NCBI RefSeq assembly: GCF_040183065.1
Contig: NC_091125.1
Span: 117,279,121-117,343,120 of the forward strand
Length of the DNA stretch: 64,000 bases
Source of the DNA: Periplaneta americana
Taxonomy: Eukaryota; Arthropoda; Insecta; Blattodea; Blattidae
Direction: 5' to 3'
Made by a program: the position numbers and the translations under genes. Under the pieces are notes generated by a model that was given only the letters and a program-made list of their open reading frames with translations, was not told where the DNA came from and did not search any database. Below, piece by piece: positions 51,061-62,779 of the stretch. The number at the start of each line of letters is the position of its first letter. The stretch's first letter is position 1.

Positions 51061-51863
51061 ATAACTTATTTTATCCTTAAGCTTCTTCCCTTCACTACTA
51101 GGGACGGAATGTAGGCTGGATATTGTTTCTTCAAACACTTGCAAAGCCACATTTAAAGTTGTGTCTACCCTTTCCAAAGACGTTATAGCTTTATGTAACT
51201 CGCAAAAGTGAGCTGACATAAAAACAAGATTAACTTCCAGTCATTGTTACCCAGTATTGATTGACTATAAACATTGTGCATAATAAAGAATCAATTGAAG
51301 CCATGTTCCCCATCATGTTAAAACTGGTTGAAGGGAAGTGGAACATCATATGTTAAAGATCTGAATTTAACTGGACTCCGGATTGAGATTTCAAAATATG
51401 ATGCTTTTAGTTCTAAAATCCAAACTAAGCATTTTTATCCAACATAAAATCACCTTTAATCATCTTAAACGCGAAAGTTTGCCAAAATAATATAAATATC
51501 GTGGAATATTGTGCATTTATAAAAAATGAGGCAAAATATGTAAATATATGCAACATAAAATTCGCTGTGATAAGCTTAAATGTTGATGATTCGTGAAGAA
51601 AATTAATCAGCAATTAATTAAAGCCAATGGAAGAATATATGCGAATGCATGAAAATATAAATCGTAATCATAGAACCTGATGACGCTTTATATAAAAAAC
51701 CGAAAACGTTTGTCCAATTAAAGATATGTAATGTAAGGTGTAACATTATTGTATTCACCTACTTTGAATGATAAGTATAGACTGAAATACTCTTAAGATT
51801 TGTTTAGCACAACAACAACAACAACAGAATCAAAAATGACGTTAAAAGAAATTGGCGTAATAG

Positions 51864-52045
51864 CACAGTCTAGTATATACAGTCACGAAGCTTGAGTTGT
51901 GAGGGTGCTAGGAACAATAGATTGTGCCGGTACTATTTTGCATTGTCTGTAATGAGGCGATATTAGCGATCCTAGTGGTTATCAACTATATCTGGCTGCA
52001 TATTTACTACATATTGAGCTTCGTGACTGTATATACTAGACTGTG
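51864..52045. mobile_element. MITE with 29-bp perfect TIR and 7-bp target duplication
   Basis: CACAGTCTAGTATATACAGT-CACGAAGCT at 51864 is exactly mirrored at 52045; GTAATAG flanks it at 51857-51863 and 52046-52052. It lies about 550 bp upstream of the IFT57 start codon. Confidence 0.92.
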
Positions 52046-52599
52046 GTAATAGGCCGTAAAAATCACTCTTCAGTACCCCAACATCAAAGATGGCTGATTA
52101 TACTCCTTTCTCGAATTGTCAGGGCCATAGATTCTAATCGTGGATAGTGGTACCAGTCATCATAAACAAAAAAAAAGAAAATGTTCCGAAAAGGAAAACG
52201 AACAGAATGTCTAGATATAACAAACCAAAAGTACATATAAAAATTAATTCCTTTGGAAAATTACTGAATGAGACTAAAACTGATCAGTGTATATGGTTTA
52301 ATTCATGGCGATATCATATTGAAGTTAATTACTTTGAGATTTTTTCATATATCTTTATTGAAATGGGAATAATTTAAAATGTCTGTCTGTAATTTATTGT
52401 TCAGTGTATAAAATTATAATAATAGGTCCAGTATGCTAGGCTGCCAATGATAATATTGTTCACCAGTACAGAGAGTTGACATAATATCTTGCAAGTTTTA
52501 AATTGCAAAACAAACCTTCTCAGAATCGAAATAACTATAATAAAATTAAGCAACTTTGATATGTTAATAACAATGTTTAATTTCTTCAGCATGTAAATC

Positions 52600-52778
52600 A
52601 TGTTACGAGAGGATGATCAGAGATCTCGTGAAGGGCTGCTTACCCCAGATGATGCAGAGGCAGGGCCAGGTGGTGCATATAAGACTTTCATAAAAATGGA
52701 GGAGCTCCTAGACAAGTTAAAACTTTTGAAATATGACCAAGAATTTATCAAGGATCTAAAAATGAAGCCATTAAATAG
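52600..52778 (+). CDS. IFT57: IFT57 exon 1 (start codon exon)
   Basis: ATG at 52600 opens MLREDDQRSREGLLTPDDAE and continues GGAYKTFIKMEELLDKLKLL. The sequence TTTCTTCAG at 52581-52589, ten bases before the ATG, looks like a 3' splice site, so a noncoding 5' exon upstream is likely. Donor AATAG|GTAGGT at 52778/52779, phase 2. Confidence 0.9.
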
Positions 52779-55700
52779 GTAGGTACGTGGACACTGTCAA
52801 CAACAGCTAAACTTCAAAGTGTAAAACAATAATGTCGTAGTCCAAACTGTTGAAAAGTTACATGCTTGGTACTTTTTCTTCCATTGTTTAGTTCAGCTAT
52901 AGAGCTCAGTAAACTGTGGATAAAGCCTCTGATCTTAATAGGTCGTCTTTTATATGCCTAAAACATTTTTTTTGGGGGGGGGGGGGAATCACTGCATGCT
53001 GAGGCACCAAAGATACCTGCTGTAATAGTTAGTAGTTTTTAGAAATCATTCGTACAATTGATACAGATTTGTGTAAGCATACCTTTTCTATATCTACACA
53101 CAAATATGTAATGAAAATTATTGTATGTGCATTTTATAATGTAGGTACTTTTTCTTTGAAGGAAATCACAGTTGGAGAAGATCATGGGCGAAACCTCTAC
53201 AATAAGCAGTGACAGGTTTTCTTGTGTTTTCAGGCACTATTTTGCACTGCAGACAAATCCTGGTGAGCAGTTTTACTTGTTCACATCTCTAGCTGCTTGG
53301 TTAATCAGAAAAACAGGGAGGTCTTTTGAACAACCACAAGAGTATGATGACCCCAACTCTACAATTTCTAGTATATTGGACTCACTTCGAGAAATAGTAT
53401 GTATGCATATTCCCTACATATTTGTTTTTAATTGACATTTGTTTCTCGTTGAGGAGAAAATTAAAGGTGTATTTGTGATCTCTAGAGAAGAGATAATATT
53501 AAAATGGATTTGAAGGAGGTGGGGTATGATGGTAGAGACTGGATTAATCTTGCACAGGATAGGAGCTGATGGCAGACTTATGTTAGGGCGGCAATGAACC
53601 TGTGGGTTCCTTAAAAGCCGTAAGTAAGAAAGAGAAGAGATAATCAGGACTTATAGTGTGAAGGTTTAATATGGTCGATTGATTTGAGTTAGGTTGGGTT
53701 GGTTTCCTGTAGATGTAGTGAAATTGGACTGGAAGGTAAGAGAGTTAATGATGTAAATGGTAAAACAGAACCATTTTTTTACACTGTGTGCGCATGCGTG
53801 CGTGTGTGCTAATCAGTCACCTTGGCTGGTATGCATAAAGTTGATGTAAATGCTATTGCTAAGGTTTTCGTAGTATATACTACAGTCTTTATGTATAAAA
53901 TCCCATCGTAAATTCTTTGCTGTATAGCAGAAAGTTGATCTGGAAGGCGTGTTTAGTTTATTCTATAATTCGTAGTATAAACTAATAAAAATCGTAGTCT
54001 GCTCTGTTTGAGACTTGAGCATTTGTATGATTTAAAACGGCAGAGTGTATGCAAATTCGCGCTAGAAAATCCAACAAGGAAAGATGAGAACCATCAGAAT
54101 GTGATTATAAGAAGTTATATAGGTTTCACAAATAAAAAAAAATGTTATAATGATCAATTTTTGTAATGGATTACTCAAATGTTGATGTTGAGATAACTGA
54201 TTTTTGTTATTGTTATCTATTTAAAATAATATATTTTTAACAAAATGGTTCTAATATGGTTCATTTAATTTACGTGTGCATACAATATTTTAGGTAACAT
54301 GTAAATTTAATAACTAATGTTTTGGGCTTGTCTGATTTATGTCTGATTTTGACTTTACTGTACTTTTTATGTTATTTATTTTCTTCATAATTTGATTTTT
54401 GTCAGTTTTTTTCCTGCTGTAAACTTTCACCTGAACTTTCATAGCCTGGATGGCTTTTTCTTTATCACTTCTTGTGGCAGGAGTTTGCAGCTTGTTTAAT
54501 AATGCTGGGTATTTTTTTAGTAGATTAACAAACAGCAGTTGTTCTCATTCTCTCTCTTCTGCACTTTCCACTTCGTCATAATTGTACATTTTCTTGTTAA
54601 ACTAACCAAATTTTGAGGACAACAATCAGTTTTCCCAGCAAGAAATTAACATAAATGCATGGAAAGCGAAAACTAACGAGTCTTCACGGATAAACCCGAA
54701 TTACTATCGATAATCGATATAATCGAATACACTTGATAGTTCATACTACCATCGCGTAGTAAAATATACTTCGTAGTAGTATCAGGTTTATGCATACAAA
54801 ACGAAGTATATACTTCTAATTCAAATATTTTCTACAGTCAAAGCAAAAGGTAATACTACACACACACAGACACACACGTCGACCTGGTTGGTGCAGTTGG
54901 TATACCGCTGGCCTTCTATGCCCGAAGTTCCAGATTCGATCTCAGGCCAGGTCGATAGCATTTAAGTGTGCTTAAATGTGACAGGCTCATGTCAGTAGAT
55001 TTACTGGCATGCAAAAGAACTCCTGCAGGACAAAATTCCGAAACATCGGCGACGCTGATATAACTTCGACAGTTGCGAGCATTGTTAAATAAAACATAAC
55101 ATTTTAACACGCACACAGATATTTAATAACACTCTTTTTCTTTCTTCTTCAGGGCGTAAATGTAGATTTTCCTCCAAATAGATTGAAGCAAGGTTATGGG
55201 GAGCAGGCTGTGGATGTGTTGGACAACTTGGTGAATGCTGCCCTTAAGAATGCCAGTTTTTCTTGGAACAAGTGAGTTTGTACTCTGTCCATTCCTACTT
55301 AAGTGTAGACATAAACATCGCATGTAACACTCATTTTTTTGTTTCACCCCTTTGTAACTTTCCAATCACAGTGAAAAGTAAATGTCGCCCAGGTATATGC
55401 AGGACATACAGGTGTGTGCTTTCTTAGGCTTGTCACTAGAAGCATGAGAGTGTTTGAAGCATCTGCAGATGAGCATTTGCAATTACAGGTAATAGTAGTC
55501 ATTTGATATTAGGCTGAGAAGGTCTAAGAATTGTTTCGGATGTTACGGTGAAAGAGAAAATACCTTGCCATCAAATGCAGTCAAATCTGAATTCGTTCAG
55601 TTCAAGACCACTTTGTCAATCTGTCATGCTGTACTATCACTTTTTGGACTGTTAGATAACCCAGATTTAAATTAGAGTTGGGATTAAGTTAAGCTTTTGT

Positions 55701-57566
55701 GTACATCATTCTCCTGTCTTTTTGTATGTGCATACTAAACACTGATACTAGTTTCTATTTCAATTTCAGTTTTAATAATATAATAAAAGTCTTCAGAAAC
55801 TTTAGATCAATGTTTTTATCTCATTTATATTTTTCTGATTATGCGCACCATTAGCCAAATGGCTAGAGTGGCTTTCCATGCTAGTAACTCATGTTCACTT
55901 CCCAGTGAGCCCAAGTGGAATTAGTTGTGGACAAAGGCTATGCTTGGTGGTAGATCTTCGTGGGGTACTCTCATTTCCTCTACTGGCATTCCACCATTGC
56001 TCATTAATAATAATAATCATCCTCATCATCATCACCTCCCATTGTGCACTGAGAACAATGTCTATAGGTGACAAAAACAACTGCAGTTTTGGCAAGTTGC
56101 TCATAGAGGGGGGCACTTGGGAGAATTACAAAAAGGCAAGTACCTGCCATTGGTTAAAAAATGTTCTAGTGGTTACAGAATTTACCTCTGAATCCTGGAT
56201 TCAAATTACACAGATTCAATCCCAGGATTGATTTTTAGGAAGAAAAATGAGCGTGTCTTTAAAGTTGTCAGCTATAGATAATGCATGTTACCACAATAAC
56301 AGTTGTGGAAGTCTGTGGTGGGAATATGTTGATTCAAAATCTCACCGATTCACAGTCATCTGTGTGTAATAGATATTTGAGTATGAAATGCACACATTTA
56401 AAATGAGTATTACATAATCAGTACCAGTGGAGAAGAGGCAGTGATGTGGTTGCCAGCTGCTCAACATTGAAAACGAATTAAACGATGGAGAATTCTGCAA
56501 AATGATAGACCTATGGAAGCATTTGCAGATACTGTTCAGAGATTTCTTATTCATGAATATGGTTCTTTTACGTGTCATAAATCTGGGATGCAGAATCCCG
56601 ACTTTACTTCCTTTCTGAAAGGAGCCATGCTCTGAAATATTCATTGCACTCGCATTTAGAATTTAGATGTGAAGGTAACCATTCAACTAATGAGAATATC
56701 CAGGCAATGCATATTTATTTTAGTTATCTGACAGTGCCTTCAGATTTTTTTCAGAAAACAAAAATACCAGTAGTCAAATTAACAACAATAGAGAGCAAAT
56801 TAATAAATGGTCTGCGATTCAAACTGTAGTTGATTCCCTTGATGAGAAACCATTAGTAGGGCTTATAAAACATAATATTGTTTATGCATATGAAAAGGGA
56901 CCACTTGGTGGCTTACAGTTTCAGATATAATCTTAAAAAACACACAGGGACGATTGAAACTGGTGATTTTTTAATGTAATTGGTGTAATCATATCCTAAG
57001 CAATAAACTATATAAATATTAAAGTCCTGCGTCAACTGGATCACGTTCAAATCACTGTCTATATTTGGAACTAGAAGCCTCCAAGTGGTCCCTTTTCATA
57101 TGTACGCACACATATGTAGAAAAAGAGGTGTTTCTCACTTCGATGTTTTCGATGTTTTACAGACCACAGCCAGTTGCGGAAGTAGAGGAGGATGATGAGG
57201 AATTGGAGGATGAGTCAGAACTGTTGTTGGAGAAGGTGGAGGAGGAAATGGCTGCAGAGTTCTCAGACGAAGAGGAAGAGACTCTCCTACACATAGACGA
57301 CCTGCAGAACATGCGCATTGGAAATAAGGTATATTAATCTGATGCTATGATCCTCCATTCAAACTACACTAAAGTCTCATTGCTTGTATCTTTACAAAGA
57401 ATTATGATTAGAAATTAACAAAATTTCTTTGTCAAGTTCAAGATAGTTTAAATTCGGTTACTTACGTCACCATTTAAAACTATATCATCATCATCATCAT
57501 CATCATCATCCAAACAAGAGTAAGGCCTATGGCCTGTTACAGTCTCAGTGAGTCATTCTCAGTCCA

Positions 57567-57612
<46 letters not shown>

Positions 57613-60600
57613 GATGGCCCAAAGAGCTCTTCCCCTGGGGACAGTGTTGTAGCATGGCTTTTGGAAATCTATTACGATTTATTCGTTAGACATGGTTTTT
57701 CCACTGCAACTGGTTATAAACTGTGAGATTGATTGTAATTGGAGTTCTTGCATGATATCCTCATTTCTTTTGCGGTCCATGCGAGTATATCCTACTGTTG
57801 CTCTCATAAATTTCATTTCACAGGCTGTTATTCTGCTGATATCAGTACTTTTCACTTCCGTAACATAGTACAGGTCTAGGTAAGGTTTTATATAAACATA
57901 TTCTTGTGTGTCGCTGTACTAGGGAAAGCTTCATAATTTTGTTGATTATTCCCATGATTTTTGTATTTGCAACTTTCAGAAGTTATATCTGTTTCACCAA
58001 AAAAATGTTACATTATAGCCAAGATACGTCAACTCATTTACTCCTTCTATTAATTTGTTGTTTAAGCAAATTTTGCTTATGACCAGGTATTTCCCAAGAA
58101 ATGCCATGACTTTTGTTTTTCAATATTGATTTCCATGTCGTATATTGCTTTCAAGTCTCATACGAAGCGTCAGATGTATTCAAACTAAAGTATCTTTAAA
58201 ATCTGCTTAAATATGGGATTGCTGATCTCTTATAAAAGTTCCGTGATAAATTACAAATGACTGTGATTCTCAAGTGAATTACTTTTCACTGTAGCATGAT
58301 AGATAATGAATCAGACTACTCAGTGGCAAAATGGAGCACTGAAATTTTCCAGATACTGCCATGAAGTGTTTGTATAGATCTTCATCGCTTCTCATACATC
58401 TGATAACCTGTCAAAGAATAAATTTTAAATTGAACGAAGGGCAAAATCTGAAGAACCAAACTATTCATCATTCCTGATTCTCTCCAAAGGGAAGCTATTT
58501 CTCTGTTTCAACTTTACATGAAACTGTCTCACCTCTGACCTCCATGGGATTGGAAATTTTATATGTTCATATTGTCTCTTTTGAGCGAACATAACTTAAT
58601 GAATGCCAGTCATCTGCAGTACTGCTCAGTTCTTAACAATACAAGAAGAATATTAGTTTTTTGACTGGTGAAGGAAATTTTGCAGTAGCTTAATAGAGAG
58701 GTGGTGAGCCCAAGTTTGATGTAGCGTTGAGACAGGTTTCCTCAGTTTTTCAGTTTTCCTTGCCATCATTTCACAGTTTCTCATTCTTGGTCCACTATAT
58801 ACTGTATATCCACGTTCACATGGTGCATCATAATCCACTGTTTGACAAAACCTTTCAGGGTCATAAGCATATTCCTTAAATATTTCTTCATACTATTTCG
58901 TATGACTGTTGTTAAGATACTTCTGTATTTCGTATACGTATAAAATAGAGTGGTTTTAATTATGAATTGTGGAATGTCATTGTAGTATCACATTGCTTCC
59001 TTTACAGAACTTGGCGGATGCACAAAAGCCAGATGACATTTTGGAATCCACGACAGATATAGATGGCTGGAAACTGGAATTGGAGAGGGTATTGCCACAA
59101 CTCAAAGTCACCATCAAAACAGGTGAGAGTTATTATAGTCATTGTAGAATCTCTCATAGTCGATTAGACTTGGTGACAAATTAATTAGACATTATAGACA
59201 CTGGTGTAGCTCAGATAGCAGTGAGTTGAACTCTAGAGCAGAGGTCACACTCAGGTGTGGGTTTGAATCCTGCTTGAGCTGATTTTCCGAGGTAACGTGA
59301 ATATACATATTTGTTTTGTATGTTTCCGTAATTTAATTTATCAATTTTTTTTATAAGTTAAATGATGAAAACATACAAAATAAATATATAATCAAGTCTG
59401 TAGTGTAAAAAGGCAATGCTCTGGTAATTAACTAACAGTGTACTTCGTCATAAGGAAGTAAATTGATTAGATTTGTAAAGCACGTTAAATCTGACATTTC
59501 TTCAGCAATGTAGTGATTAAAATGGTAATTTAGGTGTATTTATATTTAAAGTGTTTGTGGTCATTGTGTGACATTGCAGATGCGCGGGATTGGCGTTCCC
59601 ATTTGGAGCAAATGCAGAAGCATCGCAGTGGTATTGATGAGGCTCTAGCCACGACAAAGGGTCAGCTGGACAAACTGCACACAGATATCTCACACACACT
59701 GGAGAAGATTGGCAGTCGTGAAAAGTACCTGAACAGTCAGTTGGAGCCCATGCTCATACAATATCGAGCACTGCAGGTCAGATTATGGTCGTTGTCAATA
59801 ATAACTTTCTTCTTCTTCTTGTCCTAATCAGTCTCTTCCTTCATTTTCTACTCCCCTACATTCCACTTCTATTTCTGTTTCCCCTCTTATTTATCCTTTC
59901 CTATGTTCCATGTATTATTTCTCCTGTTATTTTCTTATTCTACTTTTTCTCCTCTCCTACTGTTCCTACTGATATTCTTATTTTTCCTCTCCCATCTCTC
60001 CCTGCTCTTTTACCTACTTTTTTTCTGCTCTTACTTCTCTTCTCGTTTTGTATGTAAGTATTTTTCCTTCTCCTCTTTCTCGTTTTGTTTTTTCTTTACT
60101 TCTTATTCCTCTTGTTCTTTGTCTTCTTCCTTTTGGTCCTCTTCTGTTTTCTTATTCGAAGGATAATGAATTAAAACCTTCAAATATCACACTTCAGAAA
60201 TAGAATTTCTTTCTTCTGTCATTAAAGTAGAATAGTAGAAAATCTTACTTGACCATTAGAGTGACTGGAAAATAACAGAAACAGGTATCACTGTACAGTA
60301 TAATGAGAAGATATAAATGATTTAAACATATTCATTTCTTAAGATTAGAGGATACAGTAGAATCCCAATTATCCATCATCCTATTAACCGATTGTCGGAT
60401 TAACCGACTGTCTTTCTCTCTTCTTTTTCTTTTTTTTTGCTGTAGAAATATATAAAGTTCTGTACATTATATTAGCACGTTATTTTTTTCGAGAGAGGAT
60501 TATTACAAGACTTTGTCCTTACACAGTATGGTCTATTGTTCAAGTTGTTGTACTGTATAACTTCTACGGGTATCAAAAGAAATTGTGTTGTACTAAGCAT

Positions 60601-61217
60601 CAAAAAATGCAAATAGAGTGGTTTTGGGAACGAGAAACTGTGGCTTATCTCAGAATACGAGATTGGGATCACAGCTGTATGCGATTTAATAAAAATCAAG
60701 GATAAAGTACGTAAATCTACAACATGAGATGTCCACTCTTCCTATCTTCCAACAGAACAGCCATTATAAGGAGTTTCCTTGCAACTTAACAACTCGTTAA
60801 CAACGAAGACTTAAATCAGTGAAGTTCTGATCCACTACCTCGTGTATTCAATACAAGACCATAGAGGAGCTTACGAGATTGTAAGCATTATTCATTAAAA
60901 TTACGAAAATCTTTTATGGTGCGGATTATCCGATTTTTTCGATTAACCGTTCAATACCACGGATAATAGAGGTTCTACTGTACTAACAGAATACTTTGCC
61001 CAAAAATATACTAATGAAACAAGAGTTGTTGGCCTCAATTATGAGAGTGTTTCACAGTTGGTCTTGTTGCAGGACGAGTTTGCACGCCTAAGTGAACATT
61101 ACCGTGAAGTGAGTGGAGGTGTGACAGAGCGATCACGTATCCTGGCACAAGTCACAGAGGAGTTAGAATCTGTCAAACAGGAGATGGATGAGCGGGGTTC
61201 CAGCATGACAGATGGCA
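52600..61217 (+). CDS. IFT57: IFT57, intraflagellar transport IFT-B subunit, 3'-partial, 7 exons (gene overview)
   Basis: Exons 52600-52778, 53234-53396, 55153-55271, 57163-57328, 59008-59122, 59580-59776 and 61073-61217 join into 361 codons plus one base, all with GT-AG introns. The protein matches IFT57 along its length: N-terminal calponin-homology-like region (AYKTFIKMEELLDKLKLL, HYFALQTNPGEQFYLFTSLA, EYDDPNSTISSILDSLRE), an acidic linker, DILESTTDIDGWKLELERVL, then coiled coil RDWRSHLEQMQKHRSGIDEA, LEKIGSREKYLNSQLEPM and GGVTERSRILAQVTEELE, up to GSSMTDG. IFT57 is a peripheral IFT-B component partnering IFT20 and needed for cilium assembly; in insects it acts mainly in sensory neurons and sperm (family knowledge). 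Human IFT57 is 429 residues, so about 65 residues remain beyond 64000. Confidence 0.95.
53234..53396 (+). CDS. IFT57: IFT57 exon 2
   Basis: Acceptor TGTTTTCAG ends at 53233; donor GAAATA|GTATGT at 53396/53397. It encodes HYFALQTNPGEQFYLFTSLA, AWLIRKTGRSFEQPQEYDDP and NSTISSILDSLREI, the best conserved block of the CH-like domain. Confidence 0.95.
53505..53630 (+). pseudogene. LINE 3' terminal fragment
   Basis: The + strand reads DLKEVGYDGRDWINLAQDR, then a stop and frame break and GRLMLGRQ, the C-terminal end of the same LINE family as 5640-6400 (which reads DLREVRYDDRDCINLDQDR). Confidence 0.75.
53826..54810 (-). mobile_element. PIF/Harbinger-like element with Myb/SANT-like fragment
   Basis: GTATGCATAAA near 53829 is mirrored by TTTATGCATAC near 54789, with CGTAGTA-rich subterminal sequence. 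On the minus strand 54395-54580 reads EQLLFVNLLKKYPALLNKLQ then TPATRSDKEKAIQAMKVQVK, like the Myb/SANT-like accessory protein of Harbinger elements. Ends approximate; inactive. In IFT57 intron 2. Confidence 0.6.
54881..55105 (+). mobile_element. tRNA-headed SINE (family 3)
   Basis: CGACCTGGTTGGTGCAGTTGG (A box), AGATTCGATCTC (B box), then GCATTTAAGTGTGCTTAAATG and TTACTGGCATGCAAAAGAAC. A reverse copy is at 63800-64000. It ends about 48 bp before IFT57 exon 3. Confidence 0.85.
55153..55271 (+). CDS. IFT57: IFT57 exon 3
   Basis: Acceptor TTCTTCTTCAG ends at 55152; donor AACAA|GTGAGT at 55271/55272. It encodes GVNVDFPPNRLKQGYGEQAV and DVLDNLVNAALKNASFSWN, completing the N-terminal domain (human: DFPPSKLKSGYGE). 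Confidence 0.95.
55848..56060 (+). mobile_element. tRNA-headed SINE (family 4)
   Basis: TAGCCAAATGGCTAGAGTGG, CTTTCCATGCTAGTAACTCA and TTCACTTCCCAGTGAGC, related to the TTTCCATGCTGGTAATCCAG module at 36668. Poorly preserved. Confidence 0.5.
56891..57098. mobile_element. TA-flanked palindromic MITE before IFT57 exon 4
   Basis: TGAAAAGGGACCACTTGGTG at 56891 is mirrored by ...CCAAGTGGTCCCTTTTCA ending at 57098; TA on each side. Confidence 0.85.
57163..57328 (+). CDS. IFT57: IFT57 exon 4 (acidic linker)
   Basis: Acceptor GTTTTACAG ends at 57162; donor AATAAG|GTATAT at 57328/57329. It encodes PQPVAEVEEDDEELEDESEL then LLEKVEEEMAAEFSDEEEET and LLHIDDLQNMRIGNK. A palindromic MITE ends only 64 bp upstream of the acceptor. 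Confidence 0.93.
57569..57611 (+). repeat. 43-base poly(T) run
   Basis: Uninterrupted T tract, adjacent to a LINE in minus orientation; preceded by (ATC)n at 57484-57510. Confidence 0.9.
57640..58130 (-). pseudogene. LINE RT C-terminal fragment
   Basis: The minus strand reads YIKPYLDLYYVTEVKSTDIS, RITACEMKFMRATVGYTRMD and RKRNEDIMQELQLQSISQF, the RxxxxEMKFMRxxxGxTRxDxxRNEDI signature. In IFT57 intron 4. Confidence 0.82.
59008..59122 (+). CDS. IFT57: IFT57 exon 5
   Basis: Acceptor CTTTACAG ends at 59007; donor AACAG|GTGAGA at 59122/59123. It encodes NLADAQKPDDILESTTDIDG and WKLELERVLPQLKVTIKT, close to the human QEDILESTTDAAEW and LERVLPQLKVTI segments. Phase 1 out. Confidence 0.95.
59206..59285 (+). 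mobile_element. tRNA-like element
   Basis: GTGTAGCTCAGATAGCAGTG (A box) and GTGGGTTTGAATCCTGC (B box), flanked by AT-rich DNA. Stems are imperfect, so probably a SINE head. Confidence 0.5.
59580..59776 (+). CDS. IFT57: IFT57 exon 6 (coiled coil)
   Basis: Acceptor CATTGCAG ends at 59579; donor CTGCAG|GTCAGA at 59776/59777. It encodes ARDWRSHLEQMQKHRSGIDE, ALATTKGQLDKLHTDISHTL and EKIGSREKYLNSQLEPMLIQ YRALQ-type coiled coil. The intron that follows starts with about 350 bases of pyrimidine-rich DNA. Confidence 0.95.
59790..60170 (+). repeat. Pyrimidine-rich tract in IFT57 intron 6
   Basis: About 380 bases dominated by CTT/CTCC/TTTCTC words. The open frames across it are composition artefacts. 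Confidence 0.85.
60355..60980. mobile_element. pogo/Tigger-like TA-flanked element
   Basis: CAGTAGAATCCCAATTATCC at 60355; right end, read in reverse, CAGTAGAACCTCTATTATCC. TA at 60353-60354 and 60981-60982. CAGTAGAACCTCxATTATCC is the pogo/Tigger type of terminus. No transposase frame. Ends 92 bp before IFT57 exon 7. Confidence 0.85.
61073..61217 (+). CDS. IFT57: IFT57 exon 7 (last exon in window)
   Basis: Acceptor TTGTTGCAG ends at 61072; donor GGCA|GTAAGT at 61217/61218, phase 1. It encodes DEFARLSEHYREVSGGVTER, SRILAQVTEELESVKQEMDE and RGSSMTDG. The next exon (PLVxIKxxLxxLKxE in relatives) is not found up to 64000. Confidence 0.93.
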
Positions 61218-61635
61218 GTAAGTACAATCCTTTAGTATTTGGAGCATCGAAAGGGTTTAAGCATTGTGAGTGACTTGATATAATATATGATTATACTGAT
61301 ACAAATTAATGTGAATGAATGAATGAATGAATAGCCAATTTGTTCCTGAAGGGCTAAGGCCTCCTCTTGCAAGGGGTAGCTCAGTAAGACCGACTCAGGG
61401 AGCTTGTCCGTGTAAGTGAAATTAATAATACAATATATTAAATATAATATAATATAATATAATATATTTGTCATTAAACAAATACATAGATCTGTGCAAC
61501 TAGTTAGTGGCAGTCCAGTTGTATTCCTGTATTGTATTATATTTTATTTCTATACATTCCATGCTATTTGTACATCACTTCACAGCTAGAATATGGAACA
61601 TGTCAAAAAAATCTTAACAGTAATACAAAGTCTTA

Positions 61636-62300
61636 ATTATAGTCACCGTCTAGTTGAAATATATACAGAAGAGTTTTGTTATACGCTAGTAGAACACAAG
61701 GGGTATTATCGATACTTAATACAAGACATAAATATTCATGCAGCTTGTTGAATGTCATAAATTCACCTATAGAAAAATGGAAAGCATGAGAAATTAGATA
61801 CTTCTTTAATTTGGCCCTAAATAATCTTATGTTTTGAGTTTCATTTTTTATATCTATAGGGAGGCTATTAAAAAGTTTTACTGCCATATTATAACGCATT
61901 CTTTTTTGATAGCATGATAGTCTTGCCGATGGAGTATGAAAGTCATTTTTGACGAGTATTTATGCTATGAACTGTTGAATTAGTTACAAAGTTTTTACGA
62001 TTACATACGAGGAAGTTTATTAATGAAAAAATATACTGACAAGCCATGGGCATTATTTGTAGTTTTTGAAAATGGTCCTACACGATTCCCTAGATTTGGC
62101 ACCTATTATTCTAATTACTCTTTTTTGTAGTAGGAACATACTGTTACTATTTGTAGAATTTCCCTAGAATATTATTCCAAAACTCAGTATGCAAAGTATA
62201 TTGTTTTTAAGCTATTGGTATGTACTATCTCTTGCATAAATCAAATAGCAAAACATGCTGAATTTAGTTTGGGCGTAATTTCTTTAATATGATTTTTCCA
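61636..62300 (-). pseudogene. LINE C-terminal fragment
   Basis: The minus strand reads INTRQKNDFHTPSARLSCYQ, KRMRYNMAVKLFNSLPIDIK and FRAKLKKYLISHAFHFSIGE; upstream, in broken frame, LLQKRVIRIIGAKSRESCR. This is the classic 3' end of a Jockey/CR1-like insect LINE (LQKRxIRII...INTR...SxYQKGxxYxGIKLFNxLP). Stops show it is dead. Confidence 0.85.
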
Positions 62301-62779
62301 ATTTAACATAATATTATCGATTTGTAAGCTAAGAAATTTGGTTGTTGTTTGTTTCTATTAGGGACTTGTTAATTATTGGGCTTGAAATTTGCGAGGTTGA
62401 ATTTGGGTACTCCTCAGGTACACACCTAACTCTTACCATAAAAAAATCCTTTTAAAATTGTCAATAAATAATACTCCTCATACCAGTCGACCTTTATAAT
62501 GTCTAGTAAATCTACATTTTACATTACCTTAATTAGTCATTATTAGACAGGCTTGAAATTTAATATTTAGATTTTTTTATAAATATATATATATATAGGT
62601 CTAAATAAAAAGGAATTTTATAGTGCCTAAAAAAATGCCTATTATCTCTTTTTAAGTTTTTATTCTTATTTATTTTTGCACAATTTTTGTAATATTTTTA
62701 TGTTTTTATTTATTTATTTTTTTTTTTTTTTGCATAATTTTTCATAAACCATTTTTCTTAACAGCCTGTACTGCTTACA

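Noticed and set aside
58653-58838. 61-codon minus-strand frame in IFT57 intron 4
   Set aside because: No recognised motif and no supporting neighbours.
59785-60166. Leucine/phenylalanine-rich membrane protein frames
   Set aside because: Composition artefact of a pyrimidine-rich intron tract; no start context or family resemblance.
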